Numbered from the stretch's first letter, positions 1-5,730 are shown. The stretch is 6,052 bases of DNA from CAZNQW01 sp964575225 (GCA_964575225.1 CAZNQW010000236.1:1-6052); one strand, 5' to 3'. Notes: generated by a model not told the origin, from the letters alone. Translations and numbers: made by a program.

Positions 1-8
1 TGATGCAC

Positions 9-15
9 GGAGGAG
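9..15 (+). promoter_or_regulatory. Ribosome binding site of the PurM-like gene
   Basis: GGAGGAG lies 6 bases upstream of the ATG at 22, a near-perfect Shine-Dalgarno sequence at good spacing. It decides the start in favour of position 22 over the other-frame ATG at 3 and the in-frame ATG at 58. Confidence 0.85.
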
Positions 16-21
16 CGGATC

Positions 22-1041
22 ATGCCGTCCGATATACTTCCCGTCGGCAAGCTGCCGATGGATTTTCTACACAATCTCCTGGAGCGCTTTGGCGGACAGG
101 ACGAGCGCCTGATCGTGGGGCCGCGTGTGGGAGAAGATGCCGCCGTCCTCGACATGGGCGATCGCTATCTGGTGGTCAAATCGGATCCGATCACCCTTGC
201 CACCGATGACATTGGTTGGTACGTGGTGCACGTAAACGCCAACGATCTGGCCATGATGGGGGCGACGCCCCGTTGGCTGTTGGTGACGTTGCTCTTGCCC
301 GAGGGTCGGACCGATCGGCCCCTGGTGGAAGGCATTTTCAGCCAGACCAGCCGGGCTTGTGAATCCTTGGGTATTACCCTGGTGGGCGGGCACACCGAGA
401 TCACCTATGGCTTGGAGCGCCCGATCGCGGTGGGTGTGCTCCTGGGCGAAGTCGAACCGAGTGGGCTGGTGCGTTCGTCCAACGTGCAAGCGGGCGATCA
501 TCTCATCCTGAGCAAGGGGATCGCCATCGAGGGCACCGCGGTCCTGGCCCAGGAATTGGGCACCCAACTGACTGCGTTGGTGGGCGAAGACCTGGTGGCT
601 CGCGGTCTGCGCTTTCTGCACGAGCCGGGCATCAGCGTGCTGGCCGATGTGCAGGCCTTGCGCCAGGTGGGGATGCCTCACGCCATGCACGATCCCACCG
701 AAGGGGGGTTGGCCACCGGGCTGTGGGAATTGGCCTGGGCATCGGACAAAAAAATCGTCATCGATCGAGAGGCCGTGCCGGTGTTCCCCGAGACGCAGGC
801 CATCTGCGATGCTCTCCATTTGGACCCGATGGGCCTGCTGGCCTCGGGCGCGTTGCTGGCTGCGGTCCCCTCCGACTTGTCGGCGGCGATGGTCCGGGCC
901 CTGGACTTGCAGGGGATCCCGGCCCGCGTCATTGGCAGGGCCGAGGAGGGGCCGGCCTCGGTTCTTGTCGAGACGGCGGCCGGTTTGGAGCCGCTGCTCA
1001 TCTTTGAGCGGGACGAGTTGGCGCAGTTGTTCGAGTCGTGA
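22..1041 (+). CDS. AIR synthase-related protein (PurM/HypE-like ATP-binding fold)
   Basis: This 339-residue protein belongs to the PurM/HypE/ThiL/SelD superfamily of ATP-dependent enzymes, which usually work as cytoplasmic homodimers. Seen in the sequence: the family opening LPVGKLP (residues 6-12), the glycine/acidic motif GPRVGEDAAV (33-42), KSDPIT (53-58), the metal and nucleotide segment HVNANDLAMMGA (70-81), GGHTE (122-126) in the linker to the second domain, and DPTEGGLATGLWE (224-236) in the C-terminal PurM_C domain. Length fits the family. HypE proteins of [NiFe]-hydrogenase maturation end in a conserved Pro-Arg-Ile-Cys carrying the thiocarbamate. This protein ends DELAQLFES with no terminal cysteine, so it should not be called HypE. 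It also lacks obvious hydrogenase-gene neighbours in the window. It more likely belongs to the stand-alone AIR synthase-related paralogues of bacteria and archaea, whose substrate I do not know. The start at ATG 22 is supported by GGAGGAG and by the family N-terminus. No terminator is visible after the stop, and the next gene's promoter begins 18 bases later. Confidence 0.9.
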   Translation: MPSDILPVGKLPMDFLHNLLERFGGQDERLIVGPRVGEDAAVLDMGDRYLVVKSDPITLATDDIGWYVVHVNANDLAMMGATPRWLLVTLLLPEGRTDRPLVEGIFSQTSRACESLGITLVGGHTEITYGLERPIAVGVLLGEVEPSGLVRSSNVQAGDHLILSKGIAIEGTAVLAQELGTQLTALVGEDLVARGLRFLHEPGISVLADVQALRQVGMPHAMHDPTEGGLATGLWELAWASDKKIVIDREAVPVFPETQAICDALHLDPMGLLASGALLAAVPSDLSAAMVRALDLQGIPARVIGRAEEGPASVLVETAAGLEPLLIFERDELAQLFES

Positions 1042-1059
1042 GTTTTTCCCTTCCCCTGT

Positions 1060-1088
1060 TTGACACCTGATCCCGCCTTTGTTATAAT
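1060..1088 (+). promoter_or_regulatory. Perfect consensus sigma-70/SigA promoter with extended -10
   Basis: The -35 box TTGACA is at 1060-1065, the spacer is exactly 17 bases, and the -10 box TATAAT is at 1083-1088. TG at 1080-1081 gives an extended -10. Every consensus position is matched. The expected start of transcription is near 1095, giving a leader of about 90 bases before the ATG at 1186. It lies in the short gap after the PurM-like gene and gives the large secreted protein its own transcription unit. The boxes are seen directly; the activity is inferred. Confidence 0.85.
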
Positions 1089-1092
1089 TGTT

Positions 1093-1122
1093 GTGGCCAA
1101 GCCACGATCTGGGCTGGGCCCA
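1093..1122 (+). other. Two small inverted repeats in the 5' leader
   Basis: Two consecutive hairpins, each with a 5-base-pair stem and a 3-base loop, sit at the predicted start of the transcript. The first is GTGGC-CAA-GCCAC (1093-1105), the second TGGGC-TGG-GCCCA (1110-1122). They could stabilise the 5' end of the mRNA or act as DNA half-sites for a regulator at the transcription start. Neither is followed by a T tract, so they are not intrinsic terminators. I match them to no known riboswitch class. Stems this short can occur by chance in GC-rich DNA. Confidence 0.35.
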
Positions 1123-1171
1123 TGTCTGTGATGGTGTTGTACCTGTCTGCCGTGATGTCCCGAACAGGGAG

Positions 1172-1183
1172 AAAGGACGTCCT
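1172..1183 (+). promoter_or_regulatory. Ribosome binding site overlapping a 10-base palindrome
   Basis: AAAGGA (1172-1177) lies 8 bases before the ATG at 1186 and fixes this start. It is embedded in the perfect palindrome AGGACGTCCT (1174-1183). The downstream half GTCCT could pair with a Shine-Dalgarno copy in another molecule, or the palindrome could be a protein site. Within one RNA it has no loop, so it cannot form a hairpin by itself. The ribosome site is solid; any role for the palindrome is speculative. Confidence 0.6.
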
Positions 1184-1185
1184 CC

Positions 1186-4100
1186 ATGGCAAGGCAGACG
1201 CCCCTTATACTGGTTTTCCTGTTCCTTTTGTTCTTGGCGCCGGCTTGGACTATGCAAAGCCTCGCCACCCCCGCTGCCGATAAACCCACTCTTTCGCCGC
1301 TAGATGCCGATCCCCTATCCCTTTTGACCTTTTGGACAGGCGTGGCAGACGATGCCACGCGGGCCGTAGCCTGGGGCGATTATGACCGGGACGGCGACCT
1401 GGACCTGGCGGTGGCCAACGACGGTGAAAATCGCCTGTATGCCAACGACGGATCGTCCCTCACCCAAACCTGGACCTTTGATCCGCAGAACAGCAGCAGC
1501 ATCGCCTGGGGCGATTATGACCGGGACGGCTACCTGGATCTGGCCGTGGGCAATGCCGCGGGGGCAAGCCACGTCTACCACAACGCAGGCGACGGCTCGT
1601 TCGATCCGACTCCCGTCTGGTCGTCGCCAATCTCGCCCATAACCGATATCGCCTGGGCCGGATGGGAGATCGGTTCGGCCTACGCGCCCTATCTGGCCTT
1701 GGGCGCCCCCGGCGGCGCCAGCCTTCTGCTGCGTTACGACGACGGCCAGTTTGTACCGGTCACCTGGACCGTCCCGCTGACTGATTCGACCCACAGCCTG
1801 GCCTGGGGCGATTATGACCAAGACGGTGACCCAGACCTGGCCGTGGGCAACTTGGGCCAGCCCAACCGCCTCTACCGCAACGGGCAGGACCCTGCAGCGC
1901 CCCTACCCCTCATCCAATCGACGGTCGAGACGTCGGCCACCCGGAGCGTGGCCTGGGGCGATCTGGACGGGGACGGTGACCTGGATCTGGCCGTGGGCAA
2001 CGATCAGGTTTTGTCTGGCCCCGAAGCCGATCATATCTATTGCAACAGCGGCGCGCCCGATTTCCATCTGGAGGTGTGTTGGACCTCGGACGATCGCTCC
2101 CCCACGGCGGACGTTGCCTGGGGTGACTATGACGGCGATGGCGATCTGGATCTGGCGGCCTCGGGTTCTCCAGGCGCAGCGACGCGGATCTATATCAATC
2201 AGGGCGGGACGCTGCGCACAACGGCCGTGGAGCCCCTGACCGATGGGGAGGCTGAGGGTCAGGCCCTGGCCTGGGGCGATGTGGATGGCGACGGCGACCT
2301 GGATCTGGCTGTGGGCTATCTCGACCGGGCCCTTACCCTGGCGGAAAATCCGAGCGGCAGCCTGCGCGTGACTCCTGTTTCTAATCACGAGGAAAACACA
2401 CACAGCGTGGCCTGGGGCGACCTCAACGGCGATGGCTGGCCCGACCTGGCTGTGGGAAACGGCGAATCGGGGGCCAATCAGGTGTTCGGCAACACGGCCG
2501 GCGAACTTTTCTGGGCCTGGGATTCCGTTGATGTCGAGAGGACTCAGAGCGTAGCCTGGGGCGATTTCGACGGTGACCGAGATCTGGACCTGGCCGTTGC
2601 CAACGACTCCCAAGATTTCTACCAAAGCCGCGTCTATCTAAACAACGGGACTGTCCTGACGCCTTCCTGGACGTTTGGCGAACCTTTCGAAAGCCGATGC
2701 GTGGCCTGGGGCGACGTGGACGGCGATGGCGACCTGGACCTGGCTGTGGGCACGCACAACAACAGCCAGCCCAACCGAATCTGGAAAAGCGGGGTTAGCC
2801 AAGGCGTGCCCGGGTTCCTTGGGGCGGTGGACCTCGAGCCGGAGGTGGATCTTACCCGCTCGCTCGCCTGGGGCGATTTCGACCAGGACCTGGATCTGGA
2901 CCTGGCTGTGGGCAACGATTTTGGACCCAACCGCGTCTATGTGAACGACGGCCTCGGGAACCTGACAGCCACCTTTCCCCTGTCCGGCACTGAGGATACC
3001 CACGGCGTGGCCTGGGGAGACTGGGATGGGGACGGCGATCTGGATCTGGCGGTGGGCAACGCTGGCCTGCAGGGCTTTATTCAGATTTTGGCGGCCACCC
3101 CGGCGAGCAACACGTGGAGTTTTGCTCCGGTGTTCACTTCTACGGAAAGCGGGCTGGATGTCCGCAGTCTGGCCTGGGGCGACTATGACGGCGATGGCGA
3201 TCTTGACTTGGCCGTCGGTGCGGGGGTGGAGGGCAGCCACGGCAATCTCATCTATGCCAACCAGGGCGGCACACTGCGCCCCGTGTGGACCGAAACTGGC
3301 ACCACCCCCCTCACCGAAAGCGTCGCCTGGGGNNNNNNNNNNNNNNNNNNNNNNNNNNNNNNNNNNNNNNNNNNNNNNNNNNNNNNNNNNNNNNNNNNNN
3401 NNNNNNNNNNNNNNNNNNNNNNNNNNNNNNNNCAGGTTTCCTGGAACGGGGGCGGGCGCTGGGAACCCGCCTGGTCGGCGGGCGGCGATGGCTTGGAAAA
3501 TCTGACCACCGCTCCATCACCCACAGGCAGGGAGCACCGGTTTGTGTGGGATGCCTGGGGTCAGATCCGCGATCACCTCGGCTGGTCGATTCCCATCCCG
3601 CCCGAATGGTCGGGCGAAGAAATGGATGTGGCCTTTCGCCTGGTCGCCTGGTCGAATCCAGAACATGGCGGGCTGATCCAGCGCCCGGTTTCGGGCAGCG
3701 GCACCAACCTCTTTCGGGTGGACTTGCGCCCCGACTGGCGCGATTCGACCAAGCGGACCGACCGCGCCATCGTCCATCCAGGCGACACGGTGCAATTTAC
3801 CACAGTGGTGACCCAAGCCGGCCACGGCATGCCGCCCGGGGGCCTGATCGTCAGTCCGCTTCCCTCAGGCCTGACCCTCGTTTCACCGCCCATTGCGCCC
3901 ACTGGCGACCTGGATTGGACCACCGACTGCGTCACATGGACCGGGGCCTTGGCGCCCGGCGAACGATTAACGGTCGAGGTCGAGGCTCAGGCCACCGCGC
4001 CGTTGACCAATGGGTTGACGTTGGAAGCCTGCGACCGGTTTTTCGACGGCCTGACTGAGCCATTCACCCGCTGCACAAGCCTCGTCGTCGCCGCGACGCC

Positions 4101-5259
4101 CGATCTGACCCGGTCGTTCCAACGCGCCAACGGTCTCCCCGCCGCTTACGTCCGCCCTGGAGAACGGGTCGACCTGTCCCTTGTGCTGACCAACACCGGA
4201 AGCGCCGATGCGCGCGACGCGACGGCCATCACGGAATTGCCGCCGGCGACCCTGTGGCTGGATGGGCCACAGGCCAGCAGCGGGCTGGCCGATTATGCCG
4301 ATGGGATCGTGACCTGGCGCGGCGAGGTTCCTCTCTCGGAGTCGGTGGCCATCACCTACAGCGTGCAGGTCTCGCTCACGCTGGCGCCCGGCACGTTGCT
4401 CCACGGCGATACCTGGATCGACGACGGGGTGGCTGCCCCCTTTGAGTTGGTCGACACCGCCGTTCTGACGGTGGTCAGCGAGTACCTGGGCACCTCCCAG
4501 GTTGTGCCCTCTGCCGATCAGGTGGAGTTGGGCGACATTCTGACCTACCAGATCCTGGTGAGGAACATCGGCTGGGAAAGGGCCAATCCCGCCACCCTGG
4601 TTTTCCCCCTCCCGCCGGGCAGCGTTTTGGCGGCCGACAGCCTCCAGTGCTCGGCGCCAGCCTGCAGCTACGATCCGATCCGCCAGGCCGTCGTCTGGAC
4701 GGGTGCCGTGGAGGCGGGCTCTGCGGTGACGGTCACCTTTGGCATCACCGTGGGGTGCCCGGGCGATCCCCTGGCGACGAGCCTGACCGCCGTCGGCGTG
4801 ATCACCGACTCGCTGGGCCGGACTGTGTCGCTGCCCAGCACGGTGGGTCTGCGGTTGCCCGATCTGTCCCCTTCGGCGTTGACAGTCGTGCCCCGGGTGG
4901 CAAGGCCCGGCGAGGCGATCACCTATACCCTTGGATTGCACAACCAGGGCGCAGGGGCGCCCTGGGTCGGGTTCACCGATCCCCTGCCCCTCGGCCTGAC
5001 CTGGCTGGGGATCTATGACGCGCCGGCGGAGGACCTGGAGTATCTGCCCGCCGTGCGGCAGCTTGCGTGGGAAGGCCCTGCCCTGGATGGGGGAGAGGCC
5101 GTCACTGTGACCTGGCGGGTGCTCGTCGAATCGGGGCTGGCGGGCCGGGAGGTGGTCAACTCGGCCTGGATTGGGAACCCCTGCGGCCAACTGACCCGGC
5201 AAGCGACGGTGTGGATCCTCCATCGAGCCCATTTGCCCCTCGTGCTCAAGGGGCAGTAG
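1186..5259 (+). CDS. Large secreted FG-GAP (VCBS-like) beta-propeller and DUF11 repeat protein, interrupted by an assembly gap
   Basis: This is probably an extracellular calcium-binding surface or adhesion protein; its ligand is unknown. The N-terminus (MARQ, then a hydrophobic run at residues 6-20) is a Sec signal peptide, with a plausible cleavage after Ser-Leu-Ala at 25-27. Residues 62 to about 748 carry 14 FG-GAP-type blades with the core AWGDxDGDGDLDLAVGN, starting at residues 62, 107, 156, 206, 256, 311, 362, 409, 457, 507, 561, 609, 663 and 714. The Asp-rich DxDGDxDL loop is the calcium-binding motif known from integrin-type propellers. Fourteen blades would fit two seven-bladed propellers (inference). 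After the gap, residues 750-857 form a beta-rich segment with WNGGGRWEPAW and DVAFRLVAW. Four DUF11-like Ig domains follow (about 858-970, 971-1098, 1099-1225, 1226-1345), each with a PGD/PGE-type start and a VTWTG- or WEG-like core. The protein ends HLPLVLKGQ. It has no LPXTG motif and no C-terminal membrane helix. The total of 1357 residues counts about 34 unknown codons; the frame agrees on both sides, but the true gap length is unknown. Confidence 0.9.
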   Translation: MARQTPLILVFLFLLFLAPAWTMQSLATPAADKPTLSPLDADPLSLLTFWTGVADDATRAVAWGDYDRDGDLDLAVANDGENRLYANDGSSLTQTWTFDPQNSSSIAWGDYDRDGYLDLAVGNAAGASHVYHNAGDGSFDPTPVWSSPISPITDIAWAGWEIGSAYAPYLALGAPGGASLLLRYDDGQFVPVTWTVPLTDSTHSLAWGDYDQDGDPDLAVGNLGQPNRLYRNGQDPAAPLPLIQSTVETSATRSVAWGDLDGDGDLDLAVGNDQVLSGPEADHIYCNSGAPDFHLEVCWTSDDRSPTADVAWGDYDGDGDLDLAASGSPGAATRIYINQGGTLRTTAVEPLTDGEAEGQALAWGDVDGDGDLDLAVGYLDRALTLAENPSGSLRVTPVSNHEENTHSVAWGDLNGDGWPDLAVGNGESGANQVFGNTAGELFWAWDSVDVERTQSVAWGDFDGDRDLDLAVANDSQDFYQSRVYLNNGTVLTPSWTFGEPFESRCVAWGDVDGDGDLDLAVGTHNNSQPNRIWKSGVSQGVPGFLGAVDLEPEVDLTRSLAWGDFDQDLDLDLAVGNDFGPNRVYVNDGLGNLTATFPLSGTEDTHGVAWGDWDGDGDLDLAVGNAGLQGFIQILAATPASNTWSFAPVFTSTESGLDVRSLAWGDYDGDGDLDLAVGAGVEGSHGNLIYANQGGTLRPVWTETGTTPLTESVAWXXXXXXXXXXXXXXXXXXXXXXXXXXXXXXXXXXQVSWNGGGRWEPAWSAGGDGLENLTTAPSPTGREHRFVWDAWGQIRDHLGWSIPIPPEWSGEEMDVAFRLVAWSNPEHGGLIQRPVSGSGTNLFRVDLRPDWRDSTKRTDRAIVHPGDTVQFTTVVTQAGHGMPPGGLIVSPLPSGLTLVSPPIAPTGDLDWTTDCVTWTGALAPGERLTVEVEAQATAPLTNGLTLEACDRFFDGLTEPFTRCTSLVVAATPDLTRSFQRANGLPAAYVRPGERVDLSLVLTNTGSADARDATAITELPPATLWLDGPQASSGLADYADGIVTWRGEVPLSESVAITYSVQVSLTLAPGTLLHGDTWIDDGVAAPFELVDTAVLTVVSEYLGTSQVVPSADQVELGDILTYQILVRNIGWERANPATLVFPLPPGSVLAADSLQCSAPACSYDPIRQAVVWTGAVEAGSAVTVTFGITVGCPGDPLATSLTAVGVITDSLGRTVSLPSTVGLRLPDLSPSALTVVPRVARPGEAITYTLGLHNQGAGAPWVGFTDPLPLGLTWLGIYDAPAEDLEYLPAVRQLAWEGPALDGGEAVTVTWRVLVESGLAGREVVNSAWIGNPCGQLTRQATVWILHRAHLPLVLKGQ
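1369..3332 (+). repeat. Array of 14 FG-GAP blade repeats, period about 150 bases
   Basis: The blade core begins at bases 1369, 1504, 1651, 1801, 1951, 2116, 2269, 2410, 2554, 2704, 2866, 3010, 3172 and 3325. Spacing ranges from 135 to 165 bases. Thirteen cores encode AWG with GCCTGGGG, and most continue GCGAT or GCGAC, so the core is conserved in DNA as well as protein. The blades at 1369 and 1504 share 27 identical bases (1369-1395 and 1504-1530). Those at 2116 and 3172 share a run of about 23 bases around the DGDGDL codons. The blade at 1651 is degenerate (AWAGWEIGSAYAP) and has lost the aspartates. The blade at 2866 has Leu in place of the central Gly (DQDLDLDL). The sequence between cores is diverged. 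The last copy is cut by the gap. Confidence 0.9.
3333..3432. other. Assembly gap: exactly 100 N
   Basis: A run of 100 unknown bases starts immediately after GCCTGGGG, the conserved start of the fourteenth blade. A round 100 usually marks a scaffold join of unknown size, and repeat-driven assembly failure is the obvious cause. The reading frame is the same before and after, which happens by chance one time in three. The true insert could hold the rest of one blade or several further blades. Confidence 0.97.
3433..3756 (+). other. Beta-rich domain between the propellers and the DUF11 stalk (within the large CDS)
   Basis: Residues 750-857 match neither the blades nor the DUF11 repeats. Visible elements are VSWNGGGRWEPAW near the start, HRFVWDAWGQIRDHLG in the middle and DVAFRLVAWSNPEHGG with a Phe-Arg-Val ending. 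I recall similar stretches (a WD segment, then a VVFRLVA segment ending in FRVR) after FG-GAP arrays in other Chloroflexota-type proteins, so it is probably a recurring connector beta-sandwich. Its N-terminal edge lies in the gap, so the domain is incomplete here. No catalytic motif is apparent. Confidence 0.5.
3757..5223 (+). repeat. Four tandem DUF11-like Ig-fold domains (within the large CDS)
   Basis: Four modules of about 110-130 residues follow one another. Each begins with a Pro-Gly-Asp/Glu-type or Leu-Gly-Asp turn before an alternating beta strand: HPGDTVQFTTVV (864-875), RPGERVDLSLVLTNTG, ELGDILTYQILVRNIG and RPGEAITYTLGLHNQG. Each then has a DPLPLGLTWLG-like segment and a VTWTG, VTWRG, VVWTG or LAWEG strand. 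This is the pattern of DUF11/CARDB-type domains, which usually form rigid stalks in secreted bacterial proteins. Module 3 has two nearby cysteines (LQCSAPACSYD) that could form a disulphide. The copies are diverged in DNA, unlike the blades. Confidence 0.8.
5230..5256 (+). other. C-terminal tail HLPLVLKGQ, possible sorting signal
   Basis: The protein ends in the hydrophobic peptide HLPLVLKGQ (residues 1349-1357) directly after the last DUF11 strand. I recall tails of the form (Y/H)LPLVLK or YLPLVMR at the ends of many secreted Chloroflexota proteins with unrelated domains, which suggests a shared sorting or anchoring tag. No mechanism is known to me, and the tail is too short to span a membrane. 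Confidence 0.45.
5234..5255 (+). terminator. Stem-loop at the end of the large CDS, weak terminator candidate
   Basis: TGCCCCT (5234-5240) pairs with AGGGGCA (5249-5255) around an 8-base loop; the stem overlaps the last codons. No T tract follows directly, only TTTT at about 5274-5277, some 18 bases downstream. It is therefore not a canonical intrinsic terminator, but it may protect the 3' end of the mRNA. It is the only candidate seen near the stop. Confidence 0.3.
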
Positions 5260-5347
5260 GCCAGATCGTTGCCGTTTTGGGTGTAGCCACGGCCTGACCA
5301 AAGGCGCCGGCCAGGAGCAGGAGGGCGATGAGGGGTAGTCCGGCCAG
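5246..5347 (-). pseudogene. Signal-peptide-like fragment on the minus strand, possible gene remnant
   Basis: Read on the minus strand from a CTG at 5347 to a TGA at 5248-5246, this stretch gives 33 residues: a hydrophobic run LAGLPLIALLLLAGAF, then GQAVATPKTATIWPTAP. It looks like the core and cleavage region of a Sec signal peptide (Ala-Val-Ala then Thr-Pro). No ATG or GTG lies at a sensible place upstream; TAG and TGA stops lie a few codons before in this frame, and no Shine-Dalgarno is obvious. It ends inside the last codons of the large gene on the opposite strand. It may be the relic of a convergent secreted-protein gene, or a chance hydrophobic reading of GC-rich DNA. Confidence 0.2.
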
Positions 5348-5606
5348 CGTGGGGCGGGCCGATGGCTATCAGATGGCAGACTGCTACCAACGCGCCAAGT
5401 TTAACGAGTAGACAAGAACTCGATCTCGAAGCGGTGCAGATTCGTAAGCGGCAGTCACCTCAATCTGGACAGGCAGCTCTGGTGATGTCTTCAGCTCGCA
5501 CGGGCTCGCTAAATCCCGCGTCTCACAAGCGGCGAATGGCCACCAAAGGTTGCACGCGATCCCGCGCGAGCCATACCGAGAATTGCTGCTGGCTAAACAG
5601 CCTGCC
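5260..5606. other. Intergenic region without a convincing gene
   Basis: About 350 bases lie between the large gene and the next promoter. Small open frames exist on both strands: + 5362-5610 (82 codons) and - 5384-5644 (86 codons). They overlap each other, lack ribosome sites, and show no domain I recognise. The minus one would start inside the promoter region of the downstream gene. Beyond the weak stem-loop and minus-strand fragment at its left edge, I see no RNA gene, insertion-sequence end or CRISPR-like repeat. From about 5391 the GC content is clearly lower than in the large gene. Confidence 0.6.
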
Positions 5607-5635
5607 TTGACGGCCTGAGAGAACCCTGTTACAAT
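5607..5635 (+). promoter_or_regulatory. Near-consensus sigma-70/SigA promoter with extended -10
   Basis: The -35 box TTGACG is at 5607-5612, the spacer is 17 bases, and the -10 box TACAAT is at 5630-5635. TG at 5627-5628 forms an extended -10. Only two bases differ from the full consensus. Transcription should start near 5642, leaving a leader of about 94 bases before the ATG at 5736. The layout copies that of the promoter of the large gene. Confidence 0.8.
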
Positions 5636-5675
5636 CGGTGTCATATAAAGGGCCTAATCCAGTGAAGGAACACTC

Positions 5676-5691
5676 CGCCCGGTAACGGGCG
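5676..5691 (+). other. Leader hairpin with a GNRA tetraloop
   Basis: CGCCCG (5676-5681) and CGGGCG (5686-5691) form a perfect 6-base-pair GC stem closed by GTAA, a GNRA-type tetraloop in RNA. It lies about 35 bases into the predicted transcript and is followed by TGAAAAAA, so it is not a terminator on the + strand. It may be a stabiliser or part of a cis-regulatory leader. I do not recognise a known riboswitch class in the surrounding leader. Confidence 0.45.
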
Positions 5692-5723
5692 TGAAAAAAT
5701 CGAAATCCTAAGAACCTGAGGCA

Positions 5724-5730
5724 AAAGGAA
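5724..5730 (+). promoter_or_regulatory. Ribosome binding site of the cyclophilin-like gene
   Basis: AAAGGAA ends 5 bases before the ATG at 5736. This supports that ATG as the true start of the right-end gene. Confidence 0.7.

Noticed and set aside
1..3. TGA at the left edge as the stop codon of an upstream gene
   Set aside because: Three bases give no reading-frame evidence, so an upstream gene cannot be supported from this window.
220..234. Inverted repeat TACGTG-GTG-CACGTA
   Set aside because: It encodes part of the conserved WYVVHV segment of the PurM-like protein and has no regulatory context.
994..1011. Stem-loop near the end of the PurM-like gene (GCTCA-TCTT-TGAGC plus two outer pairs)
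   Set aside because: It lies inside the coding sequence and about 30 bases before the TTTTT at 1043-1047, too far for an intrinsic terminator.
67..1257. 396-codon minus-strand open frame opposite the PurM-like gene
   Set aside because: The + strand carries all PurM-family motifs. The minus frame has low-complexity Gln/His/Gly/Arg composition and crosses the consensus promoter.
1315..3240. Long open frames on the minus strand opposite the blade repeats (for example 1315-1821, 1903-2625, 2638-3240)
   Set aside because: They are antisense shadows of the GC-rich, strongly periodic blade codons. They show only repeated mirror peptides, have no ribosome sites, and compete with a clear + strand protein.
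1369..3332. Regular repeats considered as a CRISPR array
   Set aside because: The period is about 150 bases, the repeat is translated in frame, and it encodes calcium-loop blade motifs, so it is a protein repeat.
3967..5301. 444-codon open frame on the minus strand
   Set aside because: It is rich in Gly, Arg, Gln and His with no domain pattern, and lies wholly opposite well-recognised DUF11 modules. It is a GC-driven shadow frame.
5384..5644. 86-codon minus-strand frame and overlapping 82-codon + frame (5362-5610) in the intergenic region
   Set aside because: Neither has a Shine-Dalgarno or recognisable domain, they overlap each other, and the minus start falls within the promoter of the next gene. 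A translated search could revive one as a gene remnant.
5676..5700. Hairpin plus A tract read as an intrinsic terminator
   Set aside because: On the + strand the stem is followed by A, not T. On the minus strand the T run precedes the stem. Neither orientation gives a terminator.
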